Source of the DNA: Streptosporangium roseum DSM 43021
GTDB taxonomy: Bacteria; Actinomycetota; Actinomycetes; Streptosporangiales; Streptosporangiaceae
Length of the DNA: 64,000 nt
Direction of reading: 5' to 3'
Assembly (NCBI RefSeq): GCF_000024865.1
Contig: NC_013595.1
Location: 5,208,001-5,272,000 of the forward strand
Below, piece by piece: positions 9,561 through 17,672 of the stretch. How positions within the stretch are numbered: the first letter of the stretch is position 1; each line of letters begins with the position of its first letter. Both the position numbers and the translations under genes were made by a program. A model generated the notes under the pieces. It saw only the letters and a list, made by a program, of their open reading frames with translations, had not been told where the DNA came from and did no database searches.

Positions 9561-9609
9561 AGTAGCGCTGAGCAACCATCGCTACCCTGTGTGGTTGCTA
9601 CGTTGCCGT

Positions 9610-9834
9610 TTACGCGGGTACCCACTGGCCGTTGCGGCAGATCATGATCCGGCCGTTGACGTCGCCGTATTGACCTTCGCCGCTGCGGAGCCATTGCCCC
9701 GTGCTGCCGTTGCACCAGTCACACCAAGGTGCCTGGGCGTGTGCTGGAGCGGACACCGGCGTGGCCGCGAAGAAGGCGGCGCCCGCAACGGCGGTCGCGC
9801 GGATCGGAACTCGCACGCTCCTCCCACACAACAT
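9610..9834 (-). CDS. Small secreted protein, unknown function
   Basis: The 74-residue product has a signal-peptide-like start: basic residues, the hydrophobic run ATAVAGAAFFAATPV and a likely cleavage site after AHA. The mature part is about 40 residues and contains two Cys pairs (CDWC and the later C) and a Trp-rich end (CRNGQWVPA). A GTG at 9816 preceded by GGGAGG is an alternative start that would still include the whole signal peptide. I do not recognise the family. It is divergent from the lectin-like gene at 9937. Confidence 0.6.
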   Translation of the reverse strand: MLCGRSVRVPIRATAVAGAAFFAATPVSAPAHAQAPWCDWCNGSTGQWLRSGEGQYGDVNGRIMICRNGQWVPA

Positions 9835-9936
9835 GAACTGTATGTAGATGTGATGTCACTCTGAGTAACATTGGCGAGAGGGTCGACCGCCGCCCAGTTC
9901 GTCACCATGAGTCATAGATCCTTTTCAAGGAGTGAA

Positions 9937-10548
9937 GTGAGCGACGCGTTCCCATCCGGCAAGTTCTTCCGCATCGTCAACGAGGGCACCGGGCTGTGCC
10001 TGGCCGCCGCACACGGGGGCACCACCCACGGCGCCCAGAAGGCACGGGACCGCTTGACCGGCGAGGAGGGCTACATCCCCTACTCCCACACCAACGACCA
10101 GGTCCTCACCCTCCGCACGCCCACGGGCCACCGGGGCGAGGTGTGGTTCTTCAGCGAGATCAAGAACACCTACGGCGACGAGGACTGGCACCTGGTCAAC
10201 GTCAACAAGGACATCCGCAGCACCTTCACCCTCCACGTCGGACCCCTGGACGGCTTCTCCCAGCCGGTCGGGCTGGGTCTGATCGGCTGGGGCGTGCCGG
10301 GCCAGACCCAGTGGAACTCCGGCGGGGGGATGATCTGGCCGCGCCCGCATGAGGACAAGGTCGCCACCGTCCTGTCCGACGGCCACGGCAATCACCAGGC
10401 CGTGCTGGCCGCCCGCGGTGGCGCCAACCAGCAGTGGCGCTTCGACCAGGTCGACCTGTCCGGTGAAGCCGTGCCCGCCCGCAGAAAGGGCATCTACGAA
10501 ACGAGTGCGCCGGGCACGGATTTGTCCAAGTGGAGGGACGTCCTCTAA
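9937..10548 (+). CDS. Ricin-type (beta-trefoil) lectin-like protein, cytoplasmic or non-classically exported
   Basis: About 203 residues from the GTG at 9937, chosen because AAGGAG (9927-9932) precedes it; an ATG at 9907 is possible. The protein opens with FFRIVNEGTGLCLAA and closes with NQQWRFDQVDL, which are typical first and last strands of a ricin-B/beta-trefoil carbohydrate-binding repeat. The centre (EVWFFSEIKNTYGDEDWHLV) is less typical. There is no signal peptide. It may bind a glycan or serve as a toxin-like or storage protein, but no catalytic motif is visible. It ends in a pair of stem-loops. Confidence 0.6.
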   Translation: MSDAFPSGKFFRIVNEGTGLCLAAAHGGTTHGAQKARDRLTGEEGYIPYSHTNDQVLTLRTPTGHRGEVWFFSEIKNTYGDEDWHLVNVNKDIRSTFTLHVGPLDGFSQPVGLGLIGWGVPGQTQWNSGGGMIWPRPHEDKVATVLSDGHGNHQAVLAARGGANQQWRFDQVDLSGEAVPARRKGIYETSAPGTDLSKWRDVL

Positions 10549-10586
10549 GCCGCGAAGCGGCTGACGCATCCTGACCCCCGATGCGT
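10548..10586 (+). terminator. Double stem-loop after the lectin-like gene
   Basis: Two perfect stems follow the stop codon: AGCCGC-GAA-GCGGCT (10548-10562) and ACGCATC-N9-GATGCGT (10564-10586). There is no T run, which is usual for actinobacterial terminators. Confidence 0.55.
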
Positions 10587-10599
10587 GGTAGCGGGGCCG

Positions 10600-10614
10600 C
10601 CCCCCCCCCCCCCC
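10600..10614. repeat. C15 homopolymer tract
   Basis: Fifteen consecutive C residues lie in the intergenic space between the lectin-like gene and IS110 copy 2. The length is notable and could be an assembly error or a slippage-prone tract. Confidence 0.9.
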
Positions 10615-10650
10615 GCCGCTTACCTGCGGGGGGTGTCCCTATGGGATTCG

Positions 10651-11862
10651 TCAAGCGGCCGAGGGCTTTCGGGTGCGGTTCTTCCGGCGGGGTTGGTAGG
10701 GCTTGCGGTCGCGGAGCATGGCGTAGATGACGTCTGAACGGCGACGGGCGAGGCAGATCAGGGCGGCGTTGTGCTTCTTGCCCTCGGCGCGCTTCTTGTC
10801 GTAGTACTCCCTGCTTTCGGGGTCGGACAGAGATGCGAACGCGGCGAGGAACATGGCCCGTTTCAGTGCCTTGTTGCCGCCCTTGGGCGGGTGTTCACCC
10901 TTGATCGACGAACCGGAGCGGCGGGTCACCGGGGCGAGCCCGGCGTAGGCGGCGAGGTGCCCGGGGGTGGCGAAGGCGGAGATGTCGCCGATCTCCAGCA
11001 GGAGCCGTGCGGTGGTCCTGATCCCGAGCCCGGGCATGGTGATCAGGACCTTGGCGAGAGGGTGGGCATCAAGCATCGCCTCTACCTCGGCCGCGACCTG
11101 TTTGCGCTGGTCGAGCACGCTTCGTAGCGATTGTGACAGGCGGGGCAGGACGGTCTCGGCCGCGCTGGTTCCGGGGACGAGGACTGTCTGGGCTTCGAGC
11201 GCGGCCCAGACGTCGTCGACCATACGGCCCGCCATGCGCGGAGCCAGTGGCCGGGCGACTGTCAGGAGCTGCTCGCGTCCGGCGTCTCGCAGGCCGTTCG
11301 GGCCGCCGAAGCGTGCCAGGAGCTCCAGGGCGGCGGGATGGTGCAGGCGCGGCCCGAGCGCCCGCTCCAGCGCCGGGTGGATGGTGACGAGCAGTCCGCG
11401 GATCCGGTTGGTCACCCGGGTCGCCTCGGCGGCCAGGTCATCGTCGAATCCGACGAGAACCTCCAGCTCGGCGAGGGCTTCGTCGCCGGCGTCGACCCGT
11501 CGAAGTGTGTGCGGCAAGGTGCGAGCGGCGTCGGCGATGATGAAGGCGTCGCGGGCGTCGGTCTTGGCGTTGCCGGGGTGCAGGTCGGCCAGGCGGCGCA
11601 TGGTCAGGCCGGGCAGGTAGGCGACCTGGCAGCCTTCGGCGCGAGCCACGGCGACGGGCAGTGCGCCGATGGAGGCGGGCTGGTCGACCACGACGAGCAC
11701 TGGCCCGTGGGTGTTGAGCTTGCCGAACAGCGCGCGCAGGCGCTGTTCGTCGTTGGGCAGGGGCTTGTCGTGGAGTTTCTTGCCGCCAGGGTCCAGGGCG
11801 CAGGCGTGCTGTTCGCCCTTGCCCACGTCTAAGCCGACAAACACCGCGTAGTCGACGCTCAT
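10651..11862 (-). CDS. IS110-family transposase (copy 2, distinct type)
   Basis: The 403-residue product starts at ATG 11862, preceded by GGAG at 7 nt spacing; the frame is open 22 codons further upstream without a site. The DEDD domain shows FVGLDVGKGEQHA (Asp) and NAKTDARDAFIIADAAR (Asp/Asp). The C-terminal domain shows ITMPGLGIRTTARLLLEIGD and LAAYAGLAPVTRRSGSS. Length and motif order match intact members. It is only distantly similar to the IS110 transposase at 8085-9335, so the two are separate acquisitions. Confidence 0.92.
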   Translation of the reverse strand: MSVDYAVFVGLDVGKGEQHACALDPGGKKLHDKPLPNDEQRLRALFGKLNTHGPVLVVVDQPASIGALPVAVARAEGCQVAYLPGLTMRRLADLHPGNAKTDARDAFIIADAARTLPHTLRRVDAGDEALAELEVLVGFDDDLAAEATRVTNRIRGLLVTIHPALERALGPRLHHPAALELLARFGGPNGLRDAGREQLLTVARPLAPRMAGRMVDDVWAALEAQTVLVPGTSAAETVLPRLSQSLRSVLDQRKQVAAEVEAMLDAHPLAKVLITMPGLGIRTTARLLLEIGDISAFATPGHLAAYAGLAPVTRRSGSSIKGEHPPKGGNKALKRAMFLAAFASLSDPESREYYDKKRAEGKKHNAALICLARRRSDVIYAMLRDRKPYQPRRKNRTRKPSAA

Positions 11863-12060
11863 GCCACTACTCCAGTTCGAGCGGGGTTTGGCCTGGTCAC
11901 AGATCTGGCGACGGCAGCCGGCATCCACGTTATGGCGAGACGATCTTCTTCGTCACAAGACAGCGCCTTGTCCCTATTAGCGGTCCACCGACGCCACCAG
12001 GCCCGGTGACAACACCCCCCCGGATCATCGAAACGACAGGGGCGATCAGTCATGCCGGGC
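11863..12060 (-). ncRNA. Candidate bridge-RNA region of IS110 copy 2
   Basis: This non-coding DNA lies immediately upstream of the second IS110 transposase, the expected position of the bridge RNA in this family. No gene can be read in it. Neither the element end nor an RNA structure could be fixed by eye. Confidence 0.25.
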
Positions 12061-12461
12061 CGGGTGACCTGGCTCCCCGACTCTCATCGGGGACGATCAA
12101 AAAGGTAACGGGTAGCGCTCGACGAGCCCGCCCTGTTCCGGGGTCTCGGTAGCAATGCAGAAATTTCTCCCGAGGTGGCCTCTGACCTGCTGTAACGGAG
12201 GCGTTTGACTGCCGGTGACGGGTTGGCGGCCACACGAAAATCGGCGTTAGCCGGGTGGCGCAGGTCAAAGGCCCCGTGATACCTGCGGTATGACCCATCA
12301 GCTGGGCGGGGCGGGCGAGAGCGGTTGCGGAAAGCGGCGATCTTTGCCAGGGTGACGGAAATGCTGCGGGCCCGCCGATGACGGACGGCCTTGTGTGGCT
12401 GGTGAGCCGGGAAGCCTGGTCGGCGCTTGGACCTGATGTTCCTGCGCGGAAAGGCTCTCCC
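12061..12461. other. Intergenic region, no gene recognised
   Basis: These 400 bases between IS110 copy 2 and the alpha/beta hydrolase hold no convincing coding frame. They probably contain the far end of the IS110 element and the hydrolase promoter, neither of which I could locate. Confidence 0.6.
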
Positions 12462-13343
12462 ATGACCTCCCCGACCATCTACACCTCACCCGCCGGCGAG
12501 CGGCAGGTCCGTACCTGGTGCCGGGACCGGCTGGGTTCCTGGGCGACCCGGCACCGAACGCACACCCTGGAGACCGGCCTGGGGGCCACGACGGTGGTCA
12601 CCGCCGGGCAGGGGCCGGGCGTGCTGCTGCTGCCGGGTACCAACTTCTGCGCCGCGACCCTGCTGGAGGTGGCCGATGCTCTGGTGCCCGACCACCAGGT
12701 GATCATGGCCGACCTGCCGGGTCAGCCCGGCCTGAGCACTGCGCACCGGCCCCGGCGCAGGCGCCTGGCCGCGTATGGCCGGTGGGCCGGGGAGGTCGCC
12801 GGCCAGGTGAGCGGCGGGCCTGTCACGATGGTGGGGCACTCGCTGGGAGCAGCCGTGGCCCTGGCGGCGCACCCTGGGCCGCAGATCAACGGCCTGGTGC
12901 TGGTGTCCCCGGCCGGGCTGAGCCGGGCCCGCCTGACCCCCGCCCTGCTCGGCGTCACGCTGCCCTGGCTTGCCGCCCCCACGCCCGTTCGCAGTCAGGC
13001 CCTGCTGCGGTACATGAGCGGTCAAAGTCGCGCACGGACCGGTCCGGACCCGATGCTGACGGCATGGATGACCCTGGTTGCCCGGCACAGCCGCACCAGC
13101 CTGGCTCCGGCGCCGCTGCCCGCGCCGGTCGTGCGCCGCTGGGCGGGCACGCCGGTGGTCGTGGCCACCGGGGCCGCAGATTGTTTCTACCCGCCCGCCC
13201 GCATCGGTGGGCCGGCCCGCGCCCTGCTGAGCACCGACGTGGTCGCCGTGCCGGGCTTGGGGCATCTGGGCCCGCACGAGGATCCCGCCCTGCTGCCTGC
13301 GCTTCTGGGCCGCCTGCGGGCTGCGCGGTTCAGCCGACGATGA
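12462..13343 (+). CDS. Alpha/beta hydrolase
   Basis: About 293 residues from the ATG at 12462, which follows GGAAAGG (12448-12454); the frame is open upstream to 12378 without a site. The fold is indicated by LLLPGTNFCAA (oxyanion region), the nucleophile elbow VGHSLGAAVAL with Ser, the acid region ATGAADCFYPP (Asp) and the catalytic His in PGLGHLGPHED. A general esterase or hydrolase role is all that can be said. It converges on and overlaps by 14 bp the potassium-channel gene, so their transcripts may interfere. Confidence 0.85.
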   Translation: MTSPTIYTSPAGERQVRTWCRDRLGSWATRHRTHTLETGLGATTVVTAGQGPGVLLLPGTNFCAATLLEVADALVPDHQVIMADLPGQPGLSTAHRPRRRRLAAYGRWAGEVAGQVSGGPVTMVGHSLGAAVALAAHPGPQINGLVLVSPAGLSRARLTPALLGVTLPWLAAPTPVRSQALLRYMSGQSRARTGPDPMLTAWMTLVARHSRTSLAPAPLPAPVVRRWAGTPVVVATGAADCFYPPARIGGPARALLSTDVVAVPGLGHLGPHEDPALLPALLGRLRAARFSRR

Positions 13344-14739
13344 CCTTCTCCTCGGGCAACTCGTAGCGGCGCCTTCGGGCCCGCAGCGCCAGCGCGGAGA
13401 ACAGGGTGGCCGGGCCGACCCGGCCGGCGAACATGAGCAGGGCGATGAGGATCTGCCCGGCCGCCGTGAGGTCGGCGGTGATGCCCGTGGACAGGCCCAC
13501 TGTGGCGGCCGCCGAGATCACCTCGAACAAAACCTGATCCAGGCTGTGCGGGGTCAGCGCCAGCAGCGCGTAGGTGGAGATGATGACCAACGCTACGCCC
13601 AGCAGGGCGATGGCCAGCGCCTGGCGCTGCACGGTCGCGGCCAGGCGGCGGTGGCCGGCGTTGACGTGGGTCTCGCCGCGCAGCTCGGCCCACAGCACGT
13701 AGGCCAGCACCGCGAAGGTGGTGACCTTGATGCCGCCGGCGGTGCCGGCGCTGCCGCCGCCGATGAACATCAAAACGTCGGTGGTCAGCCAGCTCGTCGG
13801 ATACATCCCGGCGACATCCAGGCTGTTGAACCCGGCGGTGCGCGGCATCACCCCGGTGAAGAACCCGGCCAGTAGCTTGCCGGGCGCATCCATCGGTCCC
13901 AGCGTCTTCGGGTTGGACCACTCGGTGATCGTGAAGACCAGGAAGCCGAGGAGCAGCAGGACCAGGGTGGTGGCGACGGTGATGCGGGTCAGCACCGACC
14001 ATCGCTTCGGGTGGCGCCAGGAGCGGCGCAGCTCGAACACCACCGGATAGCCCAGGCCGCCGACGATGACGGCGGCGGCGATCGGCAGGCAGATCCACCC
14101 GTCGGTGGCGAACCGCACCAGGTTGTCGGGCCACAGACCGAACCCGGCGTTGTTGAACGCCGAGATGGCGTGGAAGAGGCCCAGGTAGGCGGCGCGGCCG
14201 GGCGGCTCGCCGTAGCCGACGGCGAACCGGGCGGCCAGCGCGACGGCGGTCAGCGCCTCACAGGCCAAGGTGAACAGCACCACGTTGCCGATCACCCTGC
14301 GCAGGTCGCTCATTTGCGGCGCCTTGGTCTCGGCCTGGGCCCACATCCGGGCGCGCAGGCCGATCCGCCCGGAGATCATCATCGCGAACAGGGTGGCCAG
14401 CGTCATGATGCCCAGGCCGCCGGCCTGGATCAGCACCAGGATGACGGCCTCACCGAAGGCCGACCAGTGGCTGGCGGTGTCCACCGTCACCAGCCCGGTC
14501 ACGCACACCGCCGAGACCGCGGTGAACAGGGCGTCGATCAGCCGGGTCGCGGTGCCGGACTCGGCCGCCAACGGGGTGGCCAGCAGGCCGGCGCCGACCG
14601 CCGCGGCGGTGGCGAAGGCGGTCACGATGACCTGGGCCGGATGCTGGAAGCGGTCCAGAAGCGCCTGGGAGACGGAGCGACGCATCACTCGGGCCATCCT
14701 GCCGCCCGGGGCATGCGTGGGCATCGGCGGGGTCGACAT
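13330..14739 (-). CDS. KtrB/TrkH-type potassium uptake channel subunit
   Basis: The 469-residue membrane protein carries the four pore-loop repeats of the Ktr/Trk superfamily, each with the selectivity-filter Gly: TAVSAVCVTGL, HAISAFNNAGFG, GVMPRTAGFNS and SAAATVGLSTG. The C-terminus RVGPATLFSALALR is also typical of KtrB. It forms the K+-conducting channel in the cytoplasmic membrane and usually needs a cytosolic RCK partner (KtrA/TrkA); none is encoded next to it. Length is normal. The ATG at 14739 is used; an internal ATG (about 14697) before ARVMRRS is possible. Confidence 0.92.
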   Translation of the reverse strand: MSTPPMPTHAPGGRMARVMRRSVSQALLDRFQHPAQVIVTAFATAAAVGAGLLATPLAAESGTATRLIDALFTAVSAVCVTGLVTVDTASHWSAFGEAVILVLIQAGGLGIMTLATLFAMMISGRIGLRARMWAQAETKAPQMSDLRRVIGNVVLFTLACEALTAVALAARFAVGYGEPPGRAAYLGLFHAISAFNNAGFGLWPDNLVRFATDGWICLPIAAAVIVGGLGYPVVFELRRSWRHPKRWSVLTRITVATTLVLLLLGFLVFTITEWSNPKTLGPMDAPGKLLAGFFTGVMPRTAGFNSLDVAGMYPTSWLTTDVLMFIGGGSAGTAGGIKVTTFAVLAYVLWAELRGETHVNAGHRRLAATVQRQALAIALLGVALVIISTYALLALTPHSLDQVLFEVISAAATVGLSTGITADLTAAGQILIALLMFAGRVGPATLFSALALRARRRRYELPEEKVIVG

Positions 14740-14801
14740 GTCCGCCCGGCGGTGCGCTCAGCGGTCCACGGCTCGCTGCCGGGGTTTCCGGTCCAGATCA
14801 C

Positions 14802-14921
14802 TCAGAACCCCGTGTTGGCGTTGGCCAGTCTCGCGGTGGCCAGGAACGCGTCCGCCGCGGTGGCGAGGGACACCTGGCCATTGCGGAGCACGGTGACCTC
14901 CCGGTCGGCGGCCGCGGTCAC
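14802..14921 (-). pseudogene. N-terminal remnant of a tyrosine integrase
   Basis: From GTG 14921 the reverse strand encodes about 39 residues containing LATAADAFLATARLANANT before diverging and stopping. This pattern is the start of actinobacterial XerC/D-like integrases, where the helix is followed by RRAYA. The catalytic part is missing. The short length keeps confidence low. Confidence 0.35.
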
Positions 14922-15421
14922 GGGCTTGGTTATGTCGGTGAGAATCAGAGCCGAATGTTGCTGTCCGGCTCCCTTGATCGTCGCGTCTGGAAAGCCGTGT
15001 CGGTGAGTTTGGGAGCCACCTCGACAGCCCGGCCGGCCCGATGGCAGTCTCTGGCCTTCCCTCATAGCTGCCGACCCCGCCGTCGACGAAGCTCCGGGTC
15101 CAGGTGGAGCGGCCCGAGCGGAGCGAGGGACGACTACCTGGAGGTGGGCGAGCGACGGCCATACTCGGCGACGAGGAAGGTCGGAGTGGCTCCCAGTCTC
15201 GCCGACACAAGCCCGGCCCGAGGACCGTAGCCCGGCTCTCAAAGCGGCTGACATCTGGCTCTCGTTGCCACCGACATAGCCACGGGCTCCTACTCGGGAG
15301 GCGATGTACCGGATAACGTACGCGAGTCGCGTACTGAAGCATGGGAGGGGTACCCAGCTTGGCCGCGACCACCGTTGGCTTACGTACATGGGCGCTGGAG
15401 GGGGCCCGATCCGGGCTGGGG
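14922..15421. other. Intergenic region with an orphan operator-like palindrome
   Basis: No full gene is seen. A perfect 17-base palindrome (15318-15334, arms GTACGCGA/TCGCGTAC around one G) lies 7 bases before an ATG at 15342 whose first codons read MGGVPSLAATTV, like the start of many TetR-family repressors. The similarity stops after about 12 codons, suggesting a truncated tetR gene with its operator left behind. Confidence 0.4.
15318..15334. promoter_or_regulatory. 17-base perfect palindrome, TetR-type operator candidate
   Basis: Arms GTACGCGA and TCGCGTAC are perfectly complementary around a single G. This form and length fit TetR-family operators. No intact divergent or downstream TetR gene remains beside it. 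Confidence 0.4.
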
Positions 15422-15880
15422 TCAGTCGGACTGTTGGTGCCAGCGCTCCAGCAGACTGGGGATCTCGCCAAGCAGGAACTCGTAGAAGGCGTGCATCTGG
15501 GCCAGGCGCTGATGGGCGGGATCACCGCTTTCGGTGACGGCGATCCCGGCGGCCGCGGCCTGGAGCATGGCCTGGATGACGGTGTTCTGGCTGGTGAACA
15601 GGGTGGCCCAGGCGTCGTCGCGGAGCCGGTAGTGCTCGCGGCGGCTGCCGGGGGCGGGCAGGCGTTCGATCAGGCCGACCGTCAGCAGGGATTTGATGGC
15701 ACCGGAGACCGCGCCTGCGCTGGCCTCCAGCCGTTCGGCGATCTCGCCGGCGGTGACGCTCGGCTGGTCGGTGAACAGGAAGACCGCCAAGGTGCGCGCG
15801 GCCATACGCTGCATCCCGCCCTCGATCAGTGTCAGGGCCAGCCGTTCCGCCGCGCGCCACTGTTCAGGCCTGTCATTCAC
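15422..15880 (-). CDS. GbsR/MarR-family transcriptional regulator
   Basis: The 152-residue protein has a winged helix (residues about 40-85: VTAGEIAERLEASAGAVSGA, then GLIERLPAPGSRREHYRLRD) flanked by dimerisation helices. The N-terminal WRAAERLALTLIEGGMQRMA and C-terminal FLLGEIPSLLERW match the GbsR-like MarR branch found in actinomycetes. The ATG at 15880 has an AAAGGAGG site. It is divergent from the CocE operon, with a candidate promoter-operator between them, so it probably represses that operon and itself. Confidence 0.85.
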   Translation of the reverse strand: MNDRPEQWRAAERLALTLIEGGMQRMAARTLAVFLFTDQPSVTAGEIAERLEASAGAVSGAIKSLLTVGLIERLPAPGSRREHYRLRDDAWATLFTSQNTVIQAMLQAAAAGIAVTESGDPAHQRLAQMHAFYEFLLGEIPSLLERWHQQSD

Positions 15881-15923
15881 ATGCGCCTCCTTTCAGGAGA
15901 CAGGCTATCGAAAACGCTGACTG

Positions 15924-15952
15924 TTCAGTAATTTCTGAAACTTCGGTATAGT
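15924..15952 (+). promoter_or_regulatory. Promoter with overlapping operator for the CocE operon
   Basis: TTCAGT (15924-15929) and TATAGT (15947-15952) are spaced by 17 bp. The -35 region is part of an inverted repeat TTCAG-N6-CTGAA (15924-15939). A bound GbsR/MarR dimer here would block transcription rightward. Confidence 0.4.
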
Positions 15953-16043
15953 CCTCGCATCGGCCTCTCCACGGGAGAGGACACGATGGTGTGCCGGGAA
16001 GCCTGGTCGGCGAGCTGTATTTGCCGACCCAGGAGATGACCCG

Positions 16044-17672
16044 ATGACCTTCCTCAGCCGTTTGCACGGTGTGCGCCCCGCCCTGCGTCACCGCGTATGC
16101 GTGCGGCGCAACGTGGAGATCCCGGCCGCTGATGGTGTGCGACTGCTGGCCACGCACTATTACCCGGCAGGCCAGCGGCGGCCGCCGCTGGTGCTGCTGC
16201 GCAGCCCGTACGGCCGCGGCAACGCCCTGGACCAGCTTCCAGCCCTACTGGCCGAGCGTGGCTACCAAGTCCTGTACCAAAGCCTGCGCGGCACGGCCGG
16301 CTCGGGCGGCAGCTTCGACGGCTTCGTCATCGACCCAGCCGACGCCGACGGCACGCTGAGCTGGCTGCGCGCCCAGCCGTGGTTCGGCGGCGAGCTGGCC
16401 ACCTGGGGTGCCAGCTACCTCGGCCTCGTCCAATGGGAACTGGCCGCCCGCGATATCCCGGAATGGAAGATCGCGCTCGTCCAGGACGCGCCGTCCAGCT
16501 TCGCCGAACACTTCATGTACCCCGGCGGAGCGTTCGCGACAGGCAACGCGCTCGGCTGGGTGCAGCTGGTGGAGCGGATGTTCACCAGCGGCCACGGCAT
16601 CGTCCGCCAAATGGCCGGCCTGGTCGGTGCCGCACGGCGACTGTCGAGTGCCACGCTCGCCCTCCCCCTGCAGGAAGCCGATCAGGCGCTGACCGGGCAT
16701 CCCGTGCTGTGGTTCCGGGATTGGGTCCACCACGGCCCGGGCGAGCCGTACTGGGCGAGCACCGACCACCGCCACAACGTCGCGCGCATGCCACCGGTGG
16801 TGCACCTGCAGGGGGGCTGGCATGACTTCTTCCTGCCGGGCATGCTGGCCGATTACGCAGCCCTGTCGGCCGCCGGACGGAACGTGCGGCTGCTGATCGG
16901 CCCGTGGACCCATGGCCGCGGGCTCTACACCCGCGAAGGACTCAGCGACGCGCTCGCCATGCTGGATGCCGCCTTGCTTGGACGGAAGGCGCCCTCGGGT
17001 GTGCGGCTGTTCGTCACCGGTGCGGGCCGTTGGGTCGACGTGCCCACGTGGCCGCCCGCGCACAAGGCGACCCCCTGGTTCCTGCACCTGGGCGGCGGGC
17101 TGAGCCGTACCCGACCCGACGGCCGGGCAGAGCCCAGCCGCTACCGCTACGACCCCGCCGACCCCACCCCCACGGTCGGTGGCACGCAGGTGGGCATGTC
17201 GGCGGGCGCGAAGGACAATCGCCGCATCGAGGCCAGAGCCGACGTGCTCACCTTCACCACCGCGCCCCTTACGGAGGATGTCGAGGCCGTCGGCTCGGTC
17301 CGCGTCCGCCTGCACGCACGCTCCGACAACCCGCACGTCGACTACTTCGCCCGCATCTGCGACGTCGATCCGCGCGGTAGGTCGGTCAATGTGTGCGACG
17401 GCATCATCCGGCTGTACGAGTCCGGCGCAAGCGGGACGGGCGATGTCGGGGTGGCCGACATCGCCCTGTGGCCGATGGCGCACCGTTTCCGGCGCGGTCA
17501 CCGCATCCGGCTGCAGGTCTCCAGCGGGGCCCACCCGCGCTTCGGCCGTAACCCCGGCACGGGCGAACCGCTCGCGACCGGACGCGAGCTGCGCGCCTCG
17601 GAGCACGAGATCTTCCACGACCACAACAACCCGTCAGCCCTCTGGCTGCCGCTTACTTCAGGAGCATCGTGA
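16044..17672 (+). CDS. CocE/NonD-family hydrolase (X-Pro dipeptidyl-peptidase S15-like)
   Basis: The 542-residue serine hydrolase has the S15 domain (residues about 25-310): PLVLLRSPYGRG, the tunnel YQSLRGTAGSGG and the nucleophile elbow WGASYLGLVQW with Ser. The likely catalytic His lies in IGPWTHGRG. A C-terminal jelly-roll domain follows (EDVEAVGSVRVRLHARSDNP to the end). Family members hydrolyse esters and amides, the best known being cocaine esterase and various acylases. There is no signal peptide. It heads a three-gene operon: the next gene starts within its stop codon. Confidence 0.88.
   Translation: MTFLSRLHGVRPALRHRVCVRRNVEIPAADGVRLLATHYYPAGQRRPPLVLLRSPYGRGNALDQLPALLAERGYQVLYQSLRGTAGSGGSFDGFVIDPADADGTLSWLRAQPWFGGELATWGASYLGLVQWELAARDIPEWKIALVQDAPSSFAEHFMYPGGAFATGNALGWVQLVERMFTSGHGIVRQMAGLVGAARRLSSATLALPLQEADQALTGHPVLWFRDWVHHGPGEPYWASTDHRHNVARMPPVVHLQGGWHDFFLPGMLADYAALSAAGRNVRLLIGPWTHGRGLYTREGLSDALAMLDAALLGRKAPSGVRLFVTGAGRWVDVPTWPPAHKATPWFLHLGGGLSRTRPDGRAEPSRYRYDPADPTPTVGGTQVGMSAGAKDNRRIEARADVLTFTTAPLTEDVEAVGSVRVRLHARSDNPHVDYFARICDVDPRGRSVNVCDGIIRLYESGASGTGDVGVADIALWPMAHRFRRGHRIRLQVSSGAHPRFGRNPGTGEPLATGRELRASEHEIFHDHNNPSALWLPLTSGAS

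Noticed and set aside
15341..15931. A 196-codon forward frame overlapping the GbsR/MarR gene
   Set aside because: Only its first dozen codons look protein-like (the possible tetR stub). The remainder is antisense to the regulator.
16245..17624. A 459-codon reverse frame across the CocE hydrolase
   Set aside because: The forward protein has a complete S15 hydrolase layout; the reverse frame has no recognisable domain or ribosome binding site.
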